A DNA stretch of 64,000 nucleotides from Acidovorax sp. FJL06 (GTDB lineage Bacteria; Pseudomonadota; Gammaproteobacteria; Burkholderiales; Burkholderiaceae_C), in assembly GCF_003852545.1 (NCBI RefSeq), contig NZ_QAJR01000017.1, forward strand, positions 189,040 to 253,039, in the 5' to 3' direction. Below the pieces are notes generated by a model that was given only the letters and a program-made list of their open reading frames with translations, made no database searches and was not told the DNA's origin. Below are positions 17,609 to 25,382 of the stretch, one piece after another. The position numbers were made by a program, and so were the translations under genes. Within the stretch, counting starts at the first letter, position 1. Every line of letters starts with the position of its first letter.

Positions 17609-18400
17609 TCAGAGCATCCGCTGGATCAGCGCCCCCTTGAACAGCACCGGCCCGGTGGGCCCGGTTGCACTGGGCACGCCGCCCTTGGGCTCCAGGCTGA
17701 TGGCCAGTGCAGGCACCTGGCGCACATCGGCCTCGCCTGCCACGAGCTTGAGCAGCCTGTCCGGCCCCAGCACGCCCAGCGAGCGCGGCCCGCCCGCAGG
17801 CGGCAGCGCCCACAGCTGCAGGGACTTGTCGGCGCCCTCCCGAAAGCCGCCCACGCGCTGCAACACGAGCTGGTTGTTTTGGGGGTCGAAGGTGACCAGC
17901 ATCGACGCGGCCGCTTGGTCGTCGGCCAGCACGGCCACGTACTGGATCTGGGGCGTGGCCTGCAGTTGCTGCTGCAGGGCTGCGATCTGCGCGCCGGTGG
18001 TGGTGCGCAGGCCCCCGTTGACCTGCACCCCCACCCCCACGGCCGCCAGCGTGGCCAGGGCCCCGGCGGCTGCGGCGCCACGCCACACCAGCAGGTTGCG
18101 CCACCAGCCGCCAGGCGCCGGGGTGGGCCCGGCCTGCCGGGCAGCCTGCAAGGCCTGCTCCAGCTGGCTGGCCCGCACCAGGTTGTCGATGCGCGTCCAC
18201 ACGGCGGGCGACGGCGCCACCTGCGGTTGCAGCTCGGTCAGGCCCGACCAGCGGGTCTGCCACACCAGGGCGGCGGCGCGCACCGTGGCGTGCTCGCGGG
18301 CCAGGGTTTCAAAGCGGCGGCGGGCGCCGCCGCGCAGCGTGCCCAGGGCGTAGCTGGCGGCCAGGCGGTCGATCAGGTCGGGGTGTTGGGTGATGTTCAT
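17609..18400 (-). CDS. Anti-sigma factor, RskA-like
   Basis: A 263-residue protein from the ATG at 18400. The cytoplasmic N-terminal domain (about 1-100; LIDRLAASYALGTLRGGARRR) matches the zinc-less anti-sigma domain of RskA/anti-SigK proteins. One membrane segment (AAAAGALATLAAVGVGVQV) lies near residue 115. A periplasmic RskA C-terminal domain follows, with SLQLWALPPAGGPRSLGVL and LAISLEPKGG. It is 10 bp downstream of an ECF sigma gene, its expected partner. It would hold the sigma factor at the membrane until a periplasmic signal arrives. Confidence 0.88.
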   Translation of the reverse strand: MNITQHPDLIDRLAASYALGTLRGGARRRFETLAREHATVRAAALVWQTRWSGLTELQPQVAPSPAVWTRIDNLVRASQLEQALQAARQAGPTPAPGGWWRNLLVWRGAAAAGALATLAAVGVGVQVNGGLRTTTGAQIAALQQQLQATPQIQYVAVLADDQAAASMLVTFDPQNNQLVLQRVGGFREGADKSLQLWALPPAGGPRSLGVLGPDRLLKLVAGEADVRQVPALAISLEPKGGVPSATGPTGPVLFKGALIQRML

Positions 18401-18410
18401 GGCAGCGACC

Positions 18411-18986
18411 TCAGGCATAGCGCGCCATGCAGGCACGCAGTTGCTCCAGCCCCCGGCGAATCCAGGTCTTGACGGTGCCCAGCGGCAGCCTGAGCTGCTC
18501 GGCCAGCTCGCCATGGCTCTGGTCGCGCAGGTAGGCCAGGCTCACCACCTCGCGCTGCCTGCTCTCCAGCTTGCCCAGGCAGTGGTGCAAGGCAAACGCC
18601 TGCTCGCTGGCGTCGGCGGCATCCATGGGGTTGGGCGAGTCGCCTTCCAGCGTCTGGGCCATCTCGTCGTCCAGCTCGTTCATGCGGTCGGCCCGGTCGC
18701 TGCTGCGCTTGCGCAGTGCGTCCAGCGCGCGGCTGCGCACGATGAGCCCCATCCAGGCCATGGGCGGGCTCAGCGATGCGCGGTAGCTGCCCGCGCTGCG
18801 CCAGATGGTCAAAAACGCCTCCTGCAGCACATCCTCGGCCGCATCGCGGCTGCGCACAATGCGCAGGGCCAGGCCCAACAGCGGCGACGCCGTGCGTTCG
18901 TACAGGCTTTTCAGCGCGGCATCGTCGCGCGCGGCAAGGCGGTCGAGGAGGTCCATCAGTTCGCTGTCGGGGTGGCGGGTGCTCAT
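18411..18986 (-). CDS. ECF-type RNA polymerase sigma factor
   Basis: A 191-residue sigma factor from the ATG at 18986. Region 2 (about 25-95) includes the core-binding LQEAFLTIWRSAGSY. Region 4 (about 135-185) has the helix-turn-helix SHGELAEQLRLPLGTVKTWI. There is no region 1 or 3, as expected for an ECF factor. It is coupled to the RskA-like gene. The neighbouring DUF3034-globin-cupredoxin operon on the same strand is a natural target. A perfect 13-bp tandem repeat lies 45-70 bp upstream of the start. Confidence 0.9.
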   Translation of the reverse strand: MSTRHPDSELMDLLDRLAARDDAALKSLYERTASPLLGLALRIVRSRDAAEDVLQEAFLTIWRSAGSYRASLSPPMAWMGLIVRSRALDALRKRSSDRADRMNELDDEMAQTLEGDSPNPMDAADASEQAFALHHCLGKLESRQREVVSLAYLRDQSHGELAEQLRLPLGTVKTWIRRGLEQLRACMARYA

Positions 18987-19030
18987 GCGCCCATTGTGTG
19001 GGATCGGTCTGGATTCGCGGCTTGGGGGCA

Positions 19031-19056
19031 TCGTCTGTGGGTGTCGTCTGTGGGTG
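19031..19056. repeat. Perfect 2 x 13-bp tandem repeat upstream of the ECF sigma gene
   Basis: TCGTCTGTGGGTG occurs at 19031-19043 and again at 19044-19056 with no mismatch. The position, 45-70 bp before the start codon at 18986, is the promoter zone. It could be a regulator-binding repeat or a recent slippage duplication. Confidence 0.55.
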
Positions 19057-19098
19057 AATACGCCACAAGCCGCCCGCCGGATTCAGGGGCCGCGCCAG

Positions 19099-19126
19099 AA
19101 AAAGAAAAAGGCCGCAATGCGGCCTT
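19099..19126 (-). terminator. Rho-independent terminator for lldD
   Basis: On the minus strand, AAGGCCGCA and TGCGGCCTT form a perfect 9-bp stem with a 1-nt centre (a practical loop of 3-5 nt), followed by TTTTTCTTTTTC. It is located 38 bp after the lldD stop. Confidence 0.85.
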
Positions 19127-19164
19127 GGGGGAGCGGGCTTTGTCAGCCCTCGGGCAGGTCTGCT

Positions 19165-20337
19165 TCAGACCGGGTAGGTGCCCGGCAGCAGGATGGAGCG
19201 GTCCACCGTGTTGATGTTGGTGTGGCCGCAAAACGCCATGGTGATGTCCAGCTCCTTCTGGATGATCTGCAGCGCGCGCGTGACGCCCGCCTCGCCATGG
19301 GCGCCCAGGCCGTACAGAAAGCTGCGCCCGATCAGCGTGCCCTGTGCGCCCAGCGCGCGGGCCTTGAGCACGTCCTGCCCGCTGCGGATGCCGCCGTCCA
19401 TCCAGACCTCGATGCCGCCGCCCGCCTGGCGCACGGCCTCGGCAATGCCGGGCAGCGCCGCGATGGAGGATGGCGCGCCGTCGAGCTGGCGACCGCCGTG
19501 GTTGCTGACGATGAGCGCGTCGGCGCCGCTGTTGGCGGCCAGGCGCGCGTCTTCGGCGTCCATGATGCCTTTGAGGATCAGCTTGCCGCCCCAGCGCTTC
19601 TTGATCCACTCCACATCGCCCCAGTTGAGCTGGGGGTCGAACTGCTCGGCCGTCCACGACGACAGCGAGGACAGATCGCCCACGCCCTTGGCGTGGCCCA
19701 CGATGTTGCCGAAGGTGCGGCGCTTCGTGCCCAGCATGCCCAGGCACCAGTGGGGCTTGGTGGCCAGGTTGATCAGGTTGGCGAGGGTGGGCTTGGGCGG
19801 GGTGGACAGGCCGTTCTTGATGTCCTTGTGGCGCTGGCCCAGGATCTGCAGATCGAGCGTGAGCTGCAGCGCCGAGCAGTTGGCGGCCTTGGCGCGGTCG
19901 ATCAGGCGTTCGATGAAGTCGCGGTCGCGCATCACATAGAGCTGGAACCAGAACGGGTGGCGGCCCGTGTGCTCTGCAATGTCTTCGATGGAGCAGATGC
20001 TCATGGTCGACAGCGTGAACGGGATGCCAAACGCCTTGGCTGCCTTGGCGCCCAGAATTTCGCCATCGGCATGCTGCATGCCCGTGAGCCCCGTGGGCGC
20101 AATGGCCACGGGCATGGCCACGTCCTGGCCGATCATGGTGGTGCGGGTGCTGCGCCCTTCCATGTTCACGGCCACGCGCTGGCGCAGCTTGATGGACTGG
20201 AAGTCCTGCGTGTTGGCGCGGTAGGTGCCCTCGGTGTACGAGCCTGAATCGGCATAGTCGTAGAACATGCGCGGCACGCGGCGCTGGGCAATGGCACGCA
20301 GGTCTTCGATGCAGGTGATTTTGGACAGGTCAGGCAC
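19165..20337 (-). CDS. lldD: FMN-dependent L-lactate dehydrogenase
   Basis: A 390-residue alpha-hydroxy-acid dehydrogenase, E. coli LldD type, oxidising L-lactate to pyruvate and passing electrons to quinone. The GTG at 20337 is chosen because GGAGAG precedes it and the next residues PDLSKITCIEDLRAIAQRR match the family N-terminus; an ATG at 20397 would add 20 atypical residues. The FMN/active-site segments YDYADSGSYTEGTYRAN, the Lys in LILKGI and the catalytic His in SNHGGRQLDGA are present. It is apparently monocistronic, with its own terminator. Confidence 0.93.
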   Translation of the reverse strand: MPDLSKITCIEDLRAIAQRRVPRMFYDYADSGSYTEGTYRANTQDFQSIKLRQRVAVNMEGRSTRTTMIGQDVAMPVAIAPTGLTGMQHADGEILGAKAAKAFGIPFTLSTMSICSIEDIAEHTGRHPFWFQLYVMRDRDFIERLIDRAKAANCSALQLTLDLQILGQRHKDIKNGLSTPPKPTLANLINLATKPHWCLGMLGTKRRTFGNIVGHAKGVGDLSSLSSWTAEQFDPQLNWGDVEWIKKRWGGKLILKGIMDAEDARLAANSGADALIVSNHGGRQLDGAPSSIAALPGIAEAVRQAGGGIEVWMDGGIRSGQDVLKARALGAQGTLIGRSFLYGLGAHGEAGVTRALQIIQKELDITMAFCGHTNINTVDRSILLPGTYPV

Positions 20338-20484
20338 GCGGGCTCTCCAGGGTGGGAAATGCGCCAGATGGTAGGCGCTGACGCGCGGGCCAGCCATCAA
20401 AATTATTTCGATGGGCTGCAACAAATTTCCAGCAGGGCGCCCATGCGCGCGGCCGTGCGCACCATCAATCACACAAAAAACCGA

Positions 20485-20531
20485 CCCTAGCGCCCTATGG
20501 ATCAGCTCAAGAAGCTACAAATTCAGTAGCA
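20485..20531 (-). repeat. TTTGATAGCT dispersed repeat, intergenic copy
   Basis: The minus strand reads GCTACTGAATTTGTAGCT followed by TCTTGAGCTGATCCATAGGG and CGCTAGGG. It lies between lldD and the downstream end of the diguanylate cyclase gene. It is the most complete copy outside coding sequence. Confidence 0.55.
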
Positions 20532-20556
20532 AACACACCGCCCCCAGTGCCGCCGC

Positions 20557-22848
20557 TTACCCATCGGCCTCACCGGCGCTAACGGCCACCTCGGGCAGCA
20601 CGGCCACGGGGTCTGCATCGGGCCCCCGATAGAGCATGAAGCGCATGCGGCCGCCGCGCTTGGCGGCATACATGGCGCTGTCGGCGTGGCGCGAGAGCGC
20701 GTCGAAGGTGTCGCCGTGCTGCGGGAACAGCGCAATGCCGCCGCTGAGTCCGACGCGCACCAACTGCCCGCCCAGGTCAAAGGGAGCGTCGCACGAGGCG
20801 AGGATCTTGCGCGCCACACCACATGCGGGCTCGGCGCCGTCGAGGCCCGGCAGCAGCACCACAAATTCGTCACCGCCCTGGCGGCAAACGGTGTCGGACG
20901 CGCGCACGGCGGCCTTCAGGCGCTGGGCAAACTGCACCAGCAACAGGTCGCCCACGTCATGGCCCAGGCGGTCGTTGACCTCCTTGAAGCCGTCCAGGTC
21001 CAGGTACATCACAGCCAGCGACTTGCTGTCGCGCCGCGCCTGGGCAATGGCCAGTTGCGCGCGGTCGTGCAGCAGCACACGGTTGGGCAGGTCGGTGAGC
21101 GCATCGTACTGAGCGAGGTGCGCCATGCGCTCGGCCATGGCCACGGCCTCGGTCACGTCGCGCAGCACCGCCACCGCCCCATTGACGGCGCCATGGCGGT
21201 CGGTGATGGGGCTGGCGGTTTCTTCCACCTGGAAACGCTTACCGCTGCCACGGTGCACCACCACACCGCGCATGGCCTCCATGGCAGCCCCCCGCAGGAT
21301 GGCCGCGCGCAAGGGGCTGGGCAGCAGCGCATCGTTGTCGGGGCTACGCAGGCAGACCACATCGTCCACGTTGTGCCCCGCCGCGTCGAAGGCCTGCCAG
21401 CCCGTCAGGCGCTCGGCCGCGGGGTTGAGGTAGGTCACGTAGCCCCGGGCATCCGAGCAGACCACGGCATCGCCAATCGACTGCAGCGTAAGGCGCACGC
21501 GCTCCTTCTCGTCGAACAGCTCGTCCTCCATGCGCTTGCGATCAGAGATGTCCGTGGTCTGCACAAAGATGCCACGCACCGCGTCGCCCTCGGTGTCGGG
21601 CACATAGGACACGATCATGTGGTGCGAGGCGCCGTGCACATCCAGCAGGGTGCTCTCGAACAGTTGGGATTCGCCCTGCAGCGCGCGCTCCAGGAAGGGT
21701 TTGCTCACCGCAAACCGGTCGAGGCCCACCAACTCGCTGAAATGCATGCCACGCAGTCGCTCGGGCTCCATGCCAAACCACTCGAAAAGCGACTTGTTGG
21801 CAAACCGGTTAAGCAGTTGTGCATCCCAGTAGCCGATCATGGACGGCATGTTGTTGAGGATGGTGCGCACATCGTGCTCGGCCTCGCTGAGCTGGGCCGC
21901 CACCTGCTGGCGCAGGATCAGCTCACGCACGAACAGCATCGCCAGGCCCAGGCAAGCCGCCATCAGCAGCAGCGCAAACCCGCCCAGCCACAGCGCGCTG
22001 CGGTACCACTTGGCCAGGATGGTGTCGGTGGCCTGGGCCACATTGACGATCAGCGGAAATTCGCCCACCTGCCGGAAGGCATACAGGCGGGTGACCCCGT
22101 CAATCGCCGCCTTGCCCACAAACGCGCCGTTGACCTCTTTCTGGAACCGCTCGAGGTTGGGCGACCCTGCGATGGTCTTGCCCACGTCCGCATCCCCATA
22201 CGGGAAGCGCGAGATCACGGTTCCATCCCTGCGGAACAGGTTCACGCCGCTGTTGGCCCCCATGTCCAGCGAGCCAAACAGCTCGTTGAAATAGCTCAGG
22301 CGGACCGCCCCCACCACCACGCCCGCAAAGCTGCCATCCGCATGGTAGTAAGCCCGGGACAGGGGCAGGATGTTGAGGCCCGTGATGCGCGAGGGCACGG
22401 GCTTGCCAATGAACAGGGCCTGGTGACCATCCACCTTGAACGCCAGAAAGTAGTCCCGGTCGGAGAGGTTGACCTTGCGCGGCGTGAGGGAGCCCGAATC
22501 GAGCACGATGTTGCCCCGCGCATCGAGCACCAGCACATCGCCCGCGCCCCGGGCGCGCAAGGAGTTGTCGAACACCACGCGGGCGCGCAGATCGGGCGAC
22601 AAGGCCCAAACCTCGGGGCGGCTCACCTCGCGGGCCACGCCCTCCAGGGACTTGTCAAACGAATCCAGCACCCAGCCCAGGCCCTGCTCCAGGGTCTGCA
22701 CCAGATTGCTGTTGGTCTGCACCGCATAGTTCCATTCGTCGTTGCGGATCGTCCAGATCGAGCGCGCAAACAGCGCGCCGATCCCCAGGGAGACCAACAA
22801 GGCAAGCCAGATCAGGCGGTGAGAGAAGAACTGGCGCAAAAACGGCAT
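20557..22848 (-). CDS. Membrane diguanylate cyclase with Cache sensor and two PAS domains
   Basis: A 763-residue protein. The first membrane segment (LIWLALLVSLGIGALFA, about 13-29), a periplasmic double-Cache-type sensor (about 35-285) and a second membrane segment (ALWLGGFALLLMAACLGLAM) come first. Two PAS domains follow; the second has YLNPAAERLTGWQAFDAAG. The C-terminal GGDEF domain has the intact motif RQGGDEF, with an RASD inhibitory I-site five residues before it. It should make c-di-GMP in response to a small periplasmic ligand and be product-inhibited. No EAL or HD-GYP domain is present. An 11-bp tandem repeat lies in its promoter zone. Confidence 0.9.
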   Translation of the reverse strand: MPFLRQFFSHRLIWLALLVSLGIGALFARSIWTIRNDEWNYAVQTNSNLVQTLEQGLGWVLDSFDKSLEGVAREVSRPEVWALSPDLRARVVFDNSLRARGAGDVLVLDARGNIVLDSGSLTPRKVNLSDRDYFLAFKVDGHQALFIGKPVPSRITGLNILPLSRAYYHADGSFAGVVVGAVRLSYFNELFGSLDMGANSGVNLFRRDGTVISRFPYGDADVGKTIAGSPNLERFQKEVNGAFVGKAAIDGVTRLYAFRQVGEFPLIVNVAQATDTILAKWYRSALWLGGFALLLMAACLGLAMLFVRELILRQQVAAQLSEAEHDVRTILNNMPSMIGYWDAQLLNRFANKSLFEWFGMEPERLRGMHFSELVGLDRFAVSKPFLERALQGESQLFESTLLDVHGASHHMIVSYVPDTEGDAVRGIFVQTTDISDRKRMEDELFDEKERVRLTLQSIGDAVVCSDARGYVTYLNPAAERLTGWQAFDAAGHNVDDVVCLRSPDNDALLPSPLRAAILRGAAMEAMRGVVVHRGSGKRFQVEETASPITDRHGAVNGAVAVLRDVTEAVAMAERMAHLAQYDALTDLPNRVLLHDRAQLAIAQARRDSKSLAVMYLDLDGFKEVNDRLGHDVGDLLLVQFAQRLKAAVRASDTVCRQGGDEFVVLLPGLDGAEPACGVARKILASCDAPFDLGGQLVRVGLSGGIALFPQHGDTFDALSRHADSAMYAAKRGGRMRFMLYRGPDADPVAVLPEVAVSAGEADG

Positions 22849-22914
22849 AGAAATAGTTTGTAACCATTTTAGGCGACCCCACCGGGACGCAATCGGCGGA
22901 AGTCACACCCTATT

Positions 22915-22936
22915 CGTCGGCTTAACGTCGGCTTAA
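22915..22936. promoter_or_regulatory. 11-bp tandem repeat CTTAA-N6-CTTAA, PmrA/QseB-like box
   Basis: CGTCGGCTTAA occurs twice without a gap or mismatch (22915-22925, 22926-22936). The CTTAA cores are 11 bp apart, the spacing of OmpR/PhoB-class regulators such as PmrA. It lies 67-88 bp before the diguanylate cyclase start and just after the pbpC stop. Confidence 0.5.
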
Positions 22937-22943
22937 TCGCCCA

Positions 22944-25328
22944 TCAAGGTGCAACAGCCCGCGCCGGGGCCGCCACGCCGGCGCCACGCACCTCGATGCG
23001 GACCTCGTCCAGCACCTGCCCGGCCGCGTCGGTGATCTGCACCACATGCCGCCCGGGCCAGGGCAGCCAGGCCACCCGGGGGCCACGGCCCAGGGGCTTG
23101 CCGTCCATGTGCCACAACAGGTTACTGCCCGTGGCAGTGAACTGCAGGCGCTGGCGCGTGGGGGGGATGTCCGGGTCCAGCGCAATGATGGTACCGGCCG
23201 CTGGTGCGGTGATGCGGGCGGGGCCAGGCAAAGCCTCTGCCGCCGGGGCGGCCAATCTCCTGGAGCCTTTGGGGGCCTTTGCGCTGGAAGGATCGGTACC
23301 ACCAGCCACTGCATCCATCGCAAACAGGGGCTGCTGCGTGCCTTGCAAAAACCACTCGTCGCGTGCGGCCTCCAGCGGCGGGCGGCCCTGGAACGCGCGC
23401 GCCCCTGCGCCGCCGCCCCCGCCGCCATCCGCCCCATCCGCCGCCGACCCGGGGCCGAAGCGTACCCCCGCCTTGAGCAGGCCCGCCGGTGCCTTGGGGG
23501 CCCGGCTGGGCTCGCGGGCATGCAGAAAGCCCATCACGGCCGCCCAGATCGGCGCGGCGCCGCTGGTGCCGCTCACGTCGTGCATGGCCGCGCCGCTGGC
23601 ATTGCCCACCCACACGCCCACGGTGTAGCGCTCGGACCAGCCCACGGCCCAGTTGTCGCGCATGTCCTTGCTGGTGCCGGTCTTCACCGCCGTCCAGAAG
23701 CGCGTGGCCAGCACGCTGTCGGTGCCAAAGGTGCGCACACGCGCATTGCCGTCGGACAGGATGTCGCCCACGATGAAAGCGGCCCGTGCGTCCAGGCCCT
23801 GCACGAAGGCCGGCGCCCGGCCCGCAGCCGGGGCGGCCAGGGCCACCGGGCTCAGGCGCCCGCCGTTGGCCAGCGTGCGAAACGCGTTGGTCAGGTGCAC
23901 GAGCGGCACCTCGGGGCTGCCCAGCGCCAGGCTAAAGCCAAAGTAGTCACCGCTCTCACGCAACGGCAGGCCCACCGCGCGCAGCTGCCGGTGGAACGCG
24001 CCGGGCGTGACCATGACCAGCGTGCGCACCGCCGGCACGTTGAGCGACGCGGCCAGCGCGGTGCGCACCGACACCCAGCCCTTGAACTGCCGGTCGTAGT
24101 TTTGCGGGATGTACAGCCCGCCCGCCGTGGCGATGTGCGCGGGCGAGTCATCGACCAGCGACGCGGCCGTAAGGCGCCGCTCGGCAATCGCTTCGCCATA
24201 GAGAAAGGGTTTGAGCGTGGAGCCGGGCTGGCGCAGCGCCAGCACCCCGTCCACCTCGCTCGCCTGGCTGAGCTGCCCCGACGAACCCACCCAGGCCAGC
24301 ACCACGCCCGTGGCGTTGTCGAGCACCAGCACCGCGCCGTCCTCCACATTGCGGCCGCGCAGCTCGCGCAGGTGCTGCTGCAGGGTCTGCACCGCAAAGC
24401 GCTGCAGGGGCGCGCGCAGCGTGCTCTGCACACGCTCGGGCACCGCCCCGTCCTTGCCGAAGCGCTGGCGCAGCAGGTGGCGCGCAAAGTGCGGGGCCAC
24501 GCCTTCGCTGGCGTCAAACGCGCGGCGCTGCAGCGCGGCGGTGGTGAACAGGTCCAGCGCATCACAGTCGATGCGGGCGCCCCGCTGCATGTCGCGCAGC
24601 ACCCCGCAGGCGCGCTGCGCCACCAGCGCGGGCCGGGCATTGGGCGCGCGCACCAGCGCGGCGGCCACGGCCGCCTCGCGGTCGTCCAGGCCATGGGCGG
24701 CCTTGCCAAACAGCGTGCGGGAGAGCGCATCAATGCCCACCAGCTCGCGGCGAAACGGCACAAGGTTAAGGTAGGCCTCCAGGATCTGGTCCTTGCGCCA
24801 GCGCCGGTCCAGCACCTGGGCCGCCACGGTCTGCCCCAGCTTTTGCACCACGCTGCGCCCGCCCGGCCCCTGGCGCCAGTCGCCGTCGAGCAGCCCTGCG
24901 AGCTGCATGCTGATGGTGCTGGCCCCGCGCGTGCGCTGGTTCCACAGGTTGCCCCAGGCGGCGGCCGATGCCGCGCGCCAGTCCACGCCGCTGTGTTCAA
25001 AAAACCGCTTGTCCTCGCTCAGCACCAGCGCCTGGCGCAGCGCGGGCGAGATGTCAGCCAGCGGCACCCACTGGCCGCGCCGCACCGTGGGGTCGGTGCG
25101 CAGGCGCTGCAGCACCTCGCCTTCGCGCGAGAGGACCTGGGTGTCGGAGGGCTTGAAGTCGGCACGGACTTCATCAAAAGCAGGGATGGCGCGCGCTGGC
25201 AGAGCGAAAGAAGCTATCAAAACAGAAGCAAACCACCACCGCAGGCGGGGGGCCGGTTGCTGCTGCGGCCGCCCCGGCCGCGCAGCACGGCGATGGTCAG
25301 CGGCCATGCTGGCGGCCCCTGCCGACAA
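22944..25328 (-). CDS. pbpC: Penicillin-binding protein 1C
   Basis: A 794-residue bifunctional peptidoglycan synthase. A short N-terminal membrane segment (about 29-48) is followed by a GT51 glycosyltransferase (SEDKRFFEHSGVDWRA, with GASTISMQLAG). The transpeptidase follows, with SxxK in GSTLKPF, SxN in AASLNVPAV and KTG in AVKTGTSKD. The C-terminal domain (about 690-790) is the PBP1C-specific BiPBP_C module. It lies 54 bp downstream of the macroglobulin gene, the conserved yfhM-pbpC pairing of many Gram-negatives. The two products are thought to act together: the macroglobulin traps proteases and PBP1C repairs the wall. The start could also be the ATG at 25307. Confidence 0.93.
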   Translation of the reverse strand: MSAGAASMAADHRRAARPGRPQQQPAPRLRWWFASVLIASFALPARAIPAFDEVRADFKPSDTQVLSREGEVLQRLRTDPTVRRGQWVPLADISPALRQALVLSEDKRFFEHSGVDWRAASAAAWGNLWNQRTRGASTISMQLAGLLDGDWRQGPGGRSVVQKLGQTVAAQVLDRRWRKDQILEAYLNLVPFRRELVGIDALSRTLFGKAAHGLDDREAAVAAALVRAPNARPALVAQRACGVLRDMQRGARIDCDALDLFTTAALQRRAFDASEGVAPHFARHLLRQRFGKDGAVPERVQSTLRAPLQRFAVQTLQQHLRELRGRNVEDGAVLVLDNATGVVLAWVGSSGQLSQASEVDGVLALRQPGSTLKPFLYGEAIAERRLTAASLVDDSPAHIATAGGLYIPQNYDRQFKGWVSVRTALAASLNVPAVRTLVMVTPGAFHRQLRAVGLPLRESGDYFGFSLALGSPEVPLVHLTNAFRTLANGGRLSPVALAAPAAGRAPAFVQGLDARAAFIVGDILSDGNARVRTFGTDSVLATRFWTAVKTGTSKDMRDNWAVGWSERYTVGVWVGNASGAAMHDVSGTSGAAPIWAAVMGFLHAREPSRAPKAPAGLLKAGVRFGPGSAADGADGGGGGGAGARAFQGRPPLEAARDEWFLQGTQQPLFAMDAVAGGTDPSSAKAPKGSRRLAAPAAEALPGPARITAPAAGTIIALDPDIPPTRQRLQFTATGSNLLWHMDGKPLGRGPRVAWLPWPGRHVVQITDAAGQVLDEVRIEVRGAGVAAPARAVAP
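25203..25230 (-). repeat. TTTGATAGCT dispersed repeat inside the pbpC membrane segment
   Basis: The minus strand reads TTCTGTTTTGATAGCTTCTT then TCGCTCT. It encodes ASVLIASFAL in the PBP1C N-terminal hydrophobic segment, in the same reading frame as the copy at 15991. Confidence 0.55.
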
Positions 25329-25382
25329 CGGCCCCGGCCCAGGCTGCAGCCACAGCCTGCCCCGCAGCGGCGGCCCGTGGCA

